Origin: Azospirillum sp. TSH100
GTDB lineage: Bacteria; Pseudomonadota; Alphaproteobacteria; Azospirillales; Azospirillaceae
Direction of reading: 5' to 3'
NCBI RefSeq assembly: GCF_004923295.1
Contig: NZ_CP039634.1
Span: 2,136,001-2,200,000 of the forward strand
Length of the DNA stretch: 64,000 nucleotides
The notes beneath the pieces are model-generated. The model was not told where the DNA came from. It was given only the letters and a program-made list of their open reading frames with translations, and searched no databases. The stretch's first letter is position 1; each line of letters starts with the position of its first letter. The position numbers and the translations under genes are program-made. Shown here in pieces: positions 36,451 through 45,576 of this stretch.

Positions 36451-38949
36451 ATGGACGCTCGGTTCAAATCTCGCGACATCGAACGCCGCAGCCTTGATGT
36501 CGATGGCCTCAAACGGTCGTTCCTGGAATGGCTGGTTTATTCGGTTGGCAAGGATGCCCGTGCCGCCACGCGCCGTGACTGGTTCCACACTGTGGCGCTG
36601 GCCGTGCGCGACCGCGTCGTCGACCGCTGGATGGACACGACGCGCAGCTATTACCAGGAAGACGCCAAGCGCGTTTACTATCTCTCCCTGGAGTTTCTGA
36701 TCGGGCGCCTGCTGACCAACAGCCTGTCGAATCTGGGCATCGTCGACGAGTGCCGTCAGGCGCTTGACCGCCTCGGCCTGTCGATGGAGGACGTGGTCGA
36801 CGCGGAGCCGGACGCGGCGCTGGGCAACGGCGGCCTCGGCCGTCTGGCCGCCTGCTTCCTTGACAGCATGGCCTCCCAGGGACTGCCCGGCTACGGCTAC
36901 GGCATCCGCTACGAATTCGGCCTGTTCGAGCAGCGCTTCGAGAACGGCTGGCAGGTCGAGTATCCCGAACAGTGGCTGCAATTCGGCAACCCGTGGGAAT
37001 TCGCCAGGCCGGAGGTGCTGTATCCGGTCCAGTTCTATGGCCGCGTCGAGGAGTTCCGCGACAGCGTCGGCGAGCGTGCCTATCGCTGGGTCGATGCCGA
37101 CCGCGTGCTGGCGATGGCCTATGACACGCCGGTCGTCGGCTATGGTGGCGACACGATCAACACGCTGCGCCTGTGGTCGGCCCGCGCCACCCGCGACTTC
37201 AACTTCGGCCACTTCAACGACGGCGCCTATATGAAGGCGGTCGAGCAGAAGATCCTGTCGGAGAATCTCAGCCGCGTTCTCTATCCCAACGACGCGACGG
37301 AGACCGGTAAGGAACTGCGGCTGAAGCAGGAGTATTTCTTCACCTCCGCCTCCTTGCAGGACATCCTGCGCCGCTATCTGCAGCACCACACCACCTTCGA
37401 CAATCTGCCCAACAAGGCGGCGATCCAGTTGAACGACACCCACCCGGCCATCGGCATCGCCGAGCTGATGCGCCTGCTGGTCGATCAGCACGCGCTGCGC
37501 TGGGACGATGCGTGGGAGATCACCCGCGCCACCTTCGCCTACACCAACCACACCCTGCTGCCAGAGGCGCTGGAAGCCTGGCCGGTGCGGATGATCGAGC
37601 GGGTGTTGCCGCGCCACATGCAGATCATCTACGAGATCAACGCCAAGTTCCTGAACCGGACCAAGGCGAAGGCCGCGGGCGACAACGCGAAACTGTCGCG
37701 TCTGTCGCTGATCGACGAGCGCGGCGAACGCCGCGTCCGCATGGGCAATCTGGCCTTCCTCGGCTCGCACAAGGTCAACGGCGTCTCGGCCCTGCACACC
37801 GACCTGATGAAGCAGACGGTGTTCGCCGACTTCCACGAGGAATTCCCGGACCGCATCAACAACAAGACCAACGGCATCACCCCGCGCCGCTGGCTGAAGC
37901 AGGCCAACCCGGCCCTGTCGGATCTGATCACCACCCGCATCGGCGAAGGCTGGATTTCCGACCTGTCGCAGATCGCAGCCCTGCGCGAGAAGGCCGACGA
38001 CGTGGTGTTCCGCGAGGAATTCCGCCGGGCCAAGCGCAAGAACAAGAAGCGTCTGGCCGCCTACATTGCCCGTCAGACCGGCGAGGAGGTGCTGGTTGAC
38101 AGCATCTTCGACGTGCAGGTCAAGCGCATGCATGAGTACAAGCGCCAGTTGCTGAACGTCCTGCACACCATCGCTCTCTACAATGAGATGCGCGACAACC
38201 CGACGGTCAGCTGGGTCCCGGTGACCAAGGTGTTCGCCGGCAAGGCGGCGCCGTCCTACCACATGGCCAAGCTGATCATCAAACTGATCAACGACGTGGC
38301 CAAGGTGGTGAACCACGACCCGTCGGTGCACGACAACCTGAAGGTCGTGCTGCTGCCGAACTACAATGTCACCGCAGCGGAGATCATCATCCCGGCCGCC
38401 GATCTGTCGGAGCAGATCTCCACCGCCGGCATGGAGGCGTCGGGCACCGGCAACATGAAGCTGGCGCTGAACGGCGCGCTGACCATCGGCACGCTGGACG
38501 GCGCCAACGTCGAGATCCGCGAGCATGTCGGGCCGGACAACATCTTCATCTTCGGCATGACCGCGGACGAGGTGAACGACCTGCGCGTCAGCGGCGGCTT
38601 CAACCCGCGCGAGGTGATCGCGTCGAACCCCAGCCTGAAGCGGGCGCTCGACATGATCTCGACCGGCACCTTCTCGCCGGACGACCGCAATCGCTATCAC
38701 CCGATCGTCCAGGCGCTGACCGACGGCGGCGACCATTTCCTGGTGACGGCTGACTTCGCCGATTACTGCCGGGCCCAGGAAGCGGCGATGCAGCTGTACC
38801 GCGATCCGGAGGAATGGACCCGCAAGGCCATCCTGAACACCGCCAGCATGGGCTGGTTCTCGTCCGACCGTACGGTCAACGAGTACGCCGAGGAGGTCTG
38901 GGACGTACACCCGGTGCACCCGAACCATGACGGCGAGGGGTTCCGATAA
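36451..38949 (+). CDS. glgP: glycogen/alpha-glucan phosphorylase
   Basis: This 832-residue enzyme uses phosphate to release glucose-1-phosphate from glycogen or maltodextrin. The PLP site is in MEASGTGNMKLALNGALTIG, with the lysine after NM. Other landmarks are AKRVYYLSLEFLIGRLL, DAALGNGGLGRLAACFLDSM, IQLNDTHPAIGIAELMRLL and VQVKRMHEYKRQLLNVLH. The length fits GlgP/MalP. The gene stands alone, away from other glg genes. Confidence 0.97.
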   Translation: MDARFKSRDIERRSLDVDGLKRSFLEWLVYSVGKDARAATRRDWFHTVALAVRDRVVDRWMDTTRSYYQEDAKRVYYLSLEFLIGRLLTNSLSNLGIVDECRQALDRLGLSMEDVVDAEPDAALGNGGLGRLAACFLDSMASQGLPGYGYGIRYEFGLFEQRFENGWQVEYPEQWLQFGNPWEFARPEVLYPVQFYGRVEEFRDSVGERAYRWVDADRVLAMAYDTPVVGYGGDTINTLRLWSARATRDFNFGHFNDGAYMKAVEQKILSENLSRVLYPNDATETGKELRLKQEYFFTSASLQDILRRYLQHHTTFDNLPNKAAIQLNDTHPAIGIAELMRLLVDQHALRWDDAWEITRATFAYTNHTLLPEALEAWPVRMIERVLPRHMQIIYEINAKFLNRTKAKAAGDNAKLSRLSLIDERGERRVRMGNLAFLGSHKVNGVSALHTDLMKQTVFADFHEEFPDRINNKTNGITPRRWLKQANPALSDLITTRIGEGWISDLSQIAALREKADDVVFREEFRRAKRKNKKRLAAYIARQTGEEVLVDSIFDVQVKRMHEYKRQLLNVLHTIALYNEMRDNPTVSWVPVTKVFAGKAAPSYHMAKLIIKLINDVAKVVNHDPSVHDNLKVVLLPNYNVTAAEIIIPAADLSEQISTAGMEASGTGNMKLALNGALTIGTLDGANVEIREHVGPDNIFIFGMTADEVNDLRVSGGFNPREVIASNPSLKRALDMISTGTFSPDDRNRYHPIVQALTDGGDHFLVTADFADYCRAQEAAMQLYRDPEEWTRKAILNTASMGWFSSDRTVNEYAEEVWDVHPVHPNHDGEGFR

Positions 38950-38961
38950 TCTATGATCGGG

Positions 38962-38997
38962 CGAATGCGCAGGCGCTTTACAATGCCTGCGCATTCG
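38962..38997. terminator. 13-bp inverted repeat after glgP
   Basis: CGAATGCGCAGGC (38962-38974) and its exact complement (38985-38997) form a stable hairpin with a 10-base loop, just before the leader peptide. No T tract follows. It may be the end signal of glgP or part of the asd leader. Confidence 0.5.
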
Positions 38998-39011
38998 GAT
39001 AAGAAGGCGTT

Positions 39012-39089
39012 ATGAACCGCAAGGCCATCACCATCACTACGACCAAAAAAGCGACTCGCTTCGGCGGGCAGCGTCGTGGTGCGTGCTGA
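39012..39089 (+). CDS. candidate Thr/Ile/Lys leader peptide upstream of asd
   Basis: This 25-codon reading frame starts at ATG 39012 behind AAGAAGG and ends at TGA 39087-39089, 138 bases before asd. Residues 6-15 are ITITTTKKAT: nine of ten are Ile, Thr or Lys, encoded by ATC ACC ATC ACT ACG ACC AAA AAA GCG ACT. Asd makes the common precursor of Lys, Thr (then Ile) and Met, so these are the amino acids a control peptide would sense. The composition resembles thrL of enterobacteria. GC-rich alternative hairpins follow at 39120-39171. Peptide production and attenuation are unproven. Confidence 0.65.
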   Translation: MNRKAITITTTKKATRFGGQRRGAC

Positions 39090-39119
39090 TCGGATCGACC
39101 AGCGTTTCTTCCACGAGGC

Positions 39120-39171
39120 AGGCCCCGCCGGACAACGGACGGGGCCTCGTCGTATCCGGGGTCCGCTGTCC
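39120..39171 (+). promoter_or_regulatory. alternative hairpins in the asd leader
   Basis: AGGCCCCG (39120-39127) pairs with CGGGGCCT (39140-39147). In the alternative, GGACAACGGAC (39130-39140) pairs with GTCCGCTGTCC (39161-39171) in 10 of 11 positions. The two structures compete for the same bases. There is no T run, so a classical Rho-independent stop is not evident. Confidence 0.5.
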
Positions 39172-39227
39172 GAACGACCGATAGGCCGGTCCGATCAACA
39201 GTGCGATAGACAGGACGGAACCCCGCT

Positions 39228-40268
39228 ATGAGCAGCAGCAACGCCTCCGCTTCTTCCAAATCCCTCCGCGTCGCCGTGGTCGGCGCCACCGGCGCCGTCG
39301 GCCGCGAGATGGTCAAGGTCCTGCACGACCGCAACTTTCCGGTCGCCGAACTCGGCCTGTTTGCCTCCGAACGCTCCGCCGGCAAGGTGCAGGATACCCC
39401 CTACGGCGCCCTGACCCTGAAGGCCTTCGATGCCGCGGAGGTGAGGGGCTATGACGTTGTCCTGCTGGCGGTGTCGGGCGACTTCGCCAAGGCCCACGCC
39501 AAGGATCTGGCCTCGGCTGGCGCGCTGGTGATCGACAACAGCTCGGCCTTCCGCTACGACGCCGACATCCCGCTGATCGTTCCGGAAATCAACGCCCACG
39601 TCTTCCGCGAGGCGTACGCTGCCGGTTCCCGCCTGATCGCCAATCCGAACTGCACCACCGCCATCGCCGTCGTGGCGCTCGGCCCGCTGCACAAGGCCTT
39701 CGGCATCAAGCGCGCCATCGTTTCCACCTATCAGGCCACCAGCGGCGCCGGTGCCGAGGGCATGGCCGAGCTGGAGGAGCAGACGCGCAACCAGCTGGAC
39801 GGCAAGCCGGTCACAAACAGCGTGTTCCGTCATCCGATCCCCTTCAACCTGATCCCCCAGATCGATGCCTTCCAGGAGAACGGCTACACGAAGGAGGAGA
39901 TGAAGGTGACCTGGGAGACGCGGAAGATCATGGAGGTGCCGGACCTGCCGGTCAGCTGCACCGCCGTCCGCATCCCGACCTACCGCGCCCATTCCGAGGC
40001 GATCACGCTGGAGACCATCCAGCCGGTCACGCCGGACGCCGCCCGCGCCGTTCTGGCCGATGCCGCGGGCGTGAAGGTGGTGGACGATCCCGCCAACGGC
40101 GCCTATCCGATGCCGCTGAACGCCACCGGCCAGTATGACGTCGAGGTCGGCCGTATCCGCAACAACATCGTCTTCGGCGACCACGGCCTGGACCTCTTCG
40201 TCTGCGGCGACCAGCTGCTGAAGGGTGCTGCCCTTAATGCGGTGCAGATCGCCGAACTGGCTCTCTGA
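39228..40268 (+). CDS. asd: aspartate-semialdehyde dehydrogenase
   Basis: This 346-residue NADPH enzyme reduces beta-aspartyl phosphate to aspartate semialdehyde for lysine, threonine, isoleucine and methionine. Motifs are [20 protein letters not shown], the catalytic Cys142 in [33 protein letters not shown] and the catalytic histidine segment [11 protein letters not shown]. It starts with ATG 39228. The upstream leader with a Thr/Ile/Lys-rich mini-ORF suggests amino-acid control. Confidence 0.98.
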   Translation: MSSSNASASSKSLRVAVVGATGAVGREMVKVLHDRNFPVAELGLFASERSAGKVQDTPYGALTLKAFDAAEVRGYDVVLLAVSGDFAKAHAKDLASAGALVIDNSSAFRYDADIPLIVPEINAHVFREAYAAGSRLIANPNCTTAIAVVALGPLHKAFGIKRAIVSTYQATSGAGAEGMAELEEQTRNQLDGKPVTNSVFRHPIPFNLIPQIDAFQENGYTKEEMKVTWETRKIMEVPDLPVSCTAVRIPTYRAHSEAITLETIQPVTPDAARAVLADAAGVKVVDDPANGAYPMPLNATGQYDVEVGRIRNNIVFGDHGLDLFVCGDQLLKGAALNAVQIAELAL

Positions 40269-40444
40269 TTGGCTTCATTCTGCGGGACGGCTCTCCGTCC
40301 CGCGGAATTATTGAAATGAATGCGCCCGTATTTTGATTTCCCGGTTGCGCTCGATTTATTGCGCGTCTCGTATGTTTTCGACTGGGCTTCGGACCGTCCG
40401 GGGTAACCCGCAAGTCCGTCGCCGTTGGATCGGAACGGGAGGCG

Positions 40445-40690
40445 ATGATGGAATATCTGATCAGCGACATCATTCTGCTTGGCTGCAGCTACGTCCCCGA
40501 GGGATTTCTGCCGTGCGACGGCAGCATCGTCCCCATTGCGCAGTATCAAGCGCTCTATACCCTGATCGGCGCGCAGTATGGCGGTGACGGCAAGACCACT
40601 TTCGGTCTGCCGAACCTGAAGGGCAAGGAACCGCTGCCCAGCCTCCACTATGTCATCTGCTACAACGGCTATTATCCGCCTCGGCCGTGA
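40445..40690 (+). CDS. stand-alone phage tail-collar-domain protein
   Basis: This 81-residue protein has the sequence YVPEGFLPCDGSIVPIAQYQ, then ALYTLIGAQYGGDGKTTFGL and PNLKGKEPLPSLHYVICYNG. That is a complete phage tail collar (MdpB/microcystin-dependent) fold: G(F/W)xxCDG, YxxLYxLIGxxYGGDG, TFGLPNL and the closing IxxxG. Normally this domain is part of a 170-residue or larger protein. GGGAGG lies just before ATG 40445 (a second ATG follows directly). No phage genes surround it, so it is an isolated cellular version. Its role is not known. Confidence 0.85.
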   Translation: MMEYLISDIILLGCSYVPEGFLPCDGSIVPIAQYQALYTLIGAQYGGDGKTTFGLPNLKGKEPLPSLHYVICYNGYYPPRP

Positions 40691-40839
40691 CGAGCCTTGG
40701 CCGGGATCGGACTGGCGGAACGCTCTGGAATCCGCCCGACGCTGCTGCTATCTAATCGACGGGGGCCGATGGGCGTGTTTCGCCTGTCGGCCCTTTCGCC
40801 GTTCTCACGATCACCTTCTCTTGTCACGGGACCCCGCGC

Positions 40840-42447
<1,608 letters not shown>

Positions 42448-42455
42448 TATCGAAG

Positions 42456-42512
42456 GCCCGCCCTTTCGGCTGCCCCTGCGGCCGGCCGCCTGGCCGCTGC
42501 CGTAGGGCGGGC
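42456..42512 (+). terminator. possible terminator after prfC
   Basis: GCCCGCCCT (42456-42464) and AGGGCGGGC (42504-42512) can pair, enclosing a GC-rich internal structure. Only ATCTTTC follows, so it is a weak T tract. Confidence 0.4.
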
Positions 42513-42666
42513 ATCTTTCAGTAGAGAAACCTTACAGACTTGCCCCTGACGGATTGACGGCTTGACGGAGTCGGTCCGGTGGCGGAACGTGTGCGGGCGT
42601 GTCCGACAGTTTCGACACGTTATCAATGGCCTCCGTCGGACGGGGATGGTCGGAAGAGAGGCGGAC

Positions 42667-44238
42667 ATGGCGGTGGGATTGGAAGAGTTTCTGGACACCG
42701 GCGGTTTCGTGCCCCATGGCGTCTGCCTCCTCTGGCGTCCCGACATCCTGATGCTGCATGTCGCGTCCGACATGCTGATCGGCCTTTCCTATTTTTCGAT
42801 TCCGGTGGCGCTGACCTATTTCGTCATGCGACGGCGCGACGTGGCTTTCGGGTGGATGGCGCTGCTGTTCGCGCTGTTCATCATCGCGTGCGGCACCACC
42901 CATCTCCTGTCGGTCTGGACCTTGTGGAACCCCGATTATGTGTTGGAAGGGCTGGTGAAGCTGATCACCGCTCTCGCCTCGCTGGCGACGGCCGCGGTGC
43001 TCTGGTGGCTGATGCCGCGCCTGCTCGCCTTGCCCAGCCCGCGGGAACTGGAGGCCAGCAACCGCGCACTGGAGTTGGAGGTTGCGACCCGTCGGGAAAT
43101 GGAAACACGCTATTCCAGCTTTTTCAACAATCTGGCTGAGGCGCTGTTTATCGTCCGGGTTGAGCCCGACGGTGAGTTCGCTTTTGAGGCGATCAACCCT
43201 GCGTTGGCGCGGGCGACTGGGCTGGATCCGGAATTGCTGCGAGGCAAACGTGTCGGCGACGCATTGGAACCCGAGGTGGCCGACGCCATCATTCCTCGCT
43301 ACACGATTTGCCGCGACCGCGGTGAGAGCATTGATTATGAAGAGACTCTTGAACTGCCGGTCGGGCAGAGGGTCTTTCATACCGTTCTGGTGCCGGTGAA
43401 GGACGCGGCTGGGCGGGTCGTCCAGATCCTCGGCAGCGGCCGTGACGTAACCGAGCGCAAGCGGTTGCAGGAGGAGGTGATCCAGACCTCCAAGCTGGCG
43501 ACGCTGGGGACGCTGGCCGCCGGTATGGCGCATGAAATGAGCCAGCCGCTGAACGTGATCCGCCTGTGGACGGAAAACACCCTGACCCGCCTGCATGAAA
43601 ATCTGCTCGAACCCGCCCGTGCGGAGCGGGCTTTGAAGCTGGTGATTGAGCAGACCGAGCGCATGGGCAAGCTGATCGATCATGTCCGCACCTTCGGTCG
43701 GCGTGACGGCGGCGGCATGCGGGCCTTCCATCCCGCCCAATGTGTCGAAAGCGCGGTCGAGCTTGTCCGTCATCAATATGCCCTGGAAGACATCAAGATC
43801 ATCGAGGATGCCGGTCCGGCGCAACTGCCGGTAACCGGCCGTCCCCTTGAATTGGAGCAGGTCATCCTCAACCTGTTTTCGAATGCACGGGATGCGATCG
43901 TCGCACATCGTGCATCCGGTGGAGCGGCGGGGCGCATCATGGTGGCGGTCAGCGAAGATCCGGACAGGCAGAGCGTGGTCATCCAGGTGACCGACGATGG
44001 CGGTGGTATCGATCCATCCGTGCTGCCCCAGATCTTCGATCCGTTCTTCACCACCAAGGAGGTCGGGAAAGGCTCCGGCCTCGGCCTGTCGATCGGCTAC
44101 GGCATCATCGACAGCATGGGGGGACGGATCGAGGCGCGCAATGTCGAGTTGGAGGGTGGAGGCCGTGGCGTCCGCTTCACCATCACCCTGCCAGGTCAGC
44201 CGGTCTCCTCATCCGACAGGGAGTTCTCCCATGCCTGA
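42667..44238 (+). CDS. ethylene-binding-domain sensor histidine kinase (ETR1-like)
   Basis: This 523-residue kinase starts with a three-helix ethylene-binding domain. Asp35, Tyr42, Pro46, Cys75 and His79 match ETR1 Asp25, Tyr32, Pro36, Cys65 and His69 with a constant 10-residue offset; the last two hold the Cu(I) that binds ethylene. Signatures are [20 protein letters not shown] and [16 protein letters not shown]. Then follow a PAS domain (about 150-265), a HisKA domain with His289 in [13 protein letters not shown], and an HATPase with [16 protein letters not shown] and [14 protein letters not shown]. The start at 42667 has AGAGAGG; an earlier ATG adds only non-domain residues. Bacterial ethylene receptors are known from Synechocystis, and one was reported for Azospirillum. 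Confidence 0.94.
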   Translation: MAVGLEEFLDTGGFVPHGVCLLWRPDILMLHVASDMLIGLSYFSIPVALTYFVMRRRDVAFGWMALLFALFIIACGTTHLLSVWTLWNPDYVLEGLVKLITALASLATAAVLWWLMPRLLALPSPRELEASNRALELEVATRREMETRYSSFFNNLAEALFIVRVEPDGEFAFEAINPALARATGLDPELLRGKRVGDALEPEVADAIIPRYTICRDRGESIDYEETLELPVGQRVFHTVLVPVKDAAGRVVQILGSGRDVTERKRLQEEVIQTSKLATLGTLAAGMAHEMSQPLNVIRLWTENTLTRLHENLLEPARAERALKLVIEQTERMGKLIDHVRTFGRRDGGGMRAFHPAQCVESAVELVRHQYALEDIKIIEDAGPAQLPVTGRPLELEQVILNLFSNARDAIVAHRASGGAAGRIMVAVSEDPDRQSVVIQVTDDGGGIDPSVLPQIFDPFFTTKEVGKGSGLGLSIGYGIIDSMGGRIEARNVELEGGGRGVRFTITLPGQPVSSSDREFSHA

Positions 44239-44611
44239 TCCGTTCCACATCCTGATCGCGGAGGACGAGGTGCTGGCGGCCATGGCGCTGGAGGATTTCC
44301 TGTCCTTCAAGGGCTTCCGCGTGACCGTCGCCGCCAATGGAGTGGAGGCGCTGGAGCGGTATGCCAGCGAACGGGTGCACGCGCTGGTCACCGATCTGCG
44401 CATGCCGCGGATGGACGGCCAGACGTTGATCCGGGAGATCCGCGAACGCGACGCCACCTTGCCGGTCGTCGTCATGACCGGCTACCTGACCCAGGACAGC
44501 GACCTGAAGCACGAGCGCTGGAAGCCGCTTGAGATCCTCAGCAAACCCGTCAACCCGCGCACCATCTGCAACACGCTGAACCGGATGCTTGGCCTGCCGC
44601 AGGAGGTTTGA
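44231..44611 (+). CDS. single-domain response regulator (receiver only)
   Basis: This 126-residue receiver overlaps the kinase stop by 8 bases. Motifs are ILIAEDEVLAAMALEDFL (acidic pocket), the phospho-acceptor aspartate in VTDLRMPRMDG, VVVMTGYL and the lysine in ILSKPVN. It has no output domain, so the signal must go to another protein or to a diguanylate, chemotaxis or phosphorelay partner. The overlap strongly suggests it is the partner of the ethylene-receptor-like kinase. Confidence 0.94.
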   Translation: MPDPFHILIAEDEVLAAMALEDFLSFKGFRVTVAANGVEALERYASERVHALVTDLRMPRMDGQTLIREIRERDATLPVVVMTGYLTQDSDLKHERWKPLEILSKPVNPRTICNTLNRMLGLPQEV

Positions 44612-44639
44612 CGGCGTCTTCCCTCGCGATCGTCTCCCC

Positions 44640-45572
44640 TCAATCTTCCAAGGGTTCGACATCCACGCTGACGGTCAGGCCATGACCGGCCCCGCCCAAC
44701 AGGACCCCGCGGGCCGGGCTGACATCGTCGTAATCGCGGCCCCAGGCCACGGTGATGAAATCGCGGTTGGCGACGCAGGCATTGGTCGGGCAAATATCGA
44801 GCCAGCCGGCCATCGCCCCACACCAGACCGATGCCCAGGCATGACTGACGTCGGCACCGACCAGCCGTGGCCGGCCTGGCGGCGGCAGGGTGCGCAAATA
44901 GCCCGAGACATAGCGCGCCGGCAGACCGACGGCGCGGACGCAGCCTACGGCGATGTGGGCGAAATCCTGGCAGACGCCGCGGCGGTTGCGCATCACCGAT
45001 GCCAAAGGGGTCGCGACCGTGGTGGCCGCGGGGTCGAAGGCGAACTCGCGATTGATGCGGTTCATCAGGTCGATGACCGCCGCCACCGCCGGACGGCCGG
45101 GCGTGAAGCTGCCGCGTGCATATTCAAGAAGCTCCGGACTGGAGGCGACCAGCGCGCTGTCGAAGCAGTATTGCGTGATCTCCGCTCCGTCGTCCGGTCC
45201 GGTCAGGCCGCGCAGGCCGTCGCGCACCTGCTCCCACGGTGCCGAATCGTCGGGTGCCAGTGCCGGCGGCTCGAACACCTCGACCTCGCTTTCGGCGATC
45301 ACGGAGAAGGTCCGGTGCGGCTCCTGCACGGCGACATAGGTAACGGTGTTGCCGAAATAGTCCACCCGCTCCGTCCGCACCGCCGGAACCGGATCAATTG
45401 TCAGCAGGCTGCGCCGGATGCGCTGGCGCGGGTGCGGCCGGGCGGTCAGGTGCAACAGATGGTGGGAAATCGGTACATCTTCGCCATAATCGTACGAAGT
45501 GGCGTGGCGAACGCGATAGCGGGTGGAGAGACCGCTGCTGTCGGAAGCGGGAGTGGAGGGCGGGGGCGTCAT
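44640..45572 (-). CDS. transglutaminase-like cysteine protease-fold protein
   Basis: This 310-residue protein has the Bact_transglu_N domain (TRYRVRHATSYDYGEDVPIS, residues 17-36) and a transglutaminase core with Cys201 in GVCQDFAHIAVG, His244 in DVSHAWASVW and Asp259 in WLDICPTNAC, the catalytic triad. No signal peptide. It begins 4 bases after the ATP-grasp/alpha-E stop, so it is the second gene of that operon. Members of this group probably act on tagged peptides rather than cross-link proteins; that is inferred from the conserved neighbourhood, not shown. Confidence 0.92.
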   Translation of the reverse strand: MTPPPSTPASDSSGLSTRYRVRHATSYDYGEDVPISHHLLHLTARPHPRQRIRRSLLTIDPVPAVRTERVDYFGNTVTYVAVQEPHRTFSVIAESEVEVFEPPALAPDDSAPWEQVRDGLRGLTGPDDGAEITQYCFDSALVASSPELLEYARGSFTPGRPAVAAVIDLMNRINREFAFDPAATTVATPLASVMRNRRGVCQDFAHIAVGCVRAVGLPARYVSGYLRTLPPPGRPRLVGADVSHAWASVWCGAMAGWLDICPTNACVANRDFITVAWGRDYDDVSPARGVLLGGAGHGLTVSVDVEPLED

Positions 45573-45576
45573 CGCG

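Noticed and set aside
36421..38994. 857-codon minus-strand frame opposite glgP
   Set aside because: It is the complement of glgP with typical antisense composition. GlgP covers the whole region with clear family motifs.
40300..40444. Possible riboswitch upstream of the tail-collar gene
   Set aside because: The GGGGTAACCCGCAAG stretch brought c-di-GMP-I elements to mind, but the conserved core and pairing arms are not present. It looks like a normal promoter and leader.
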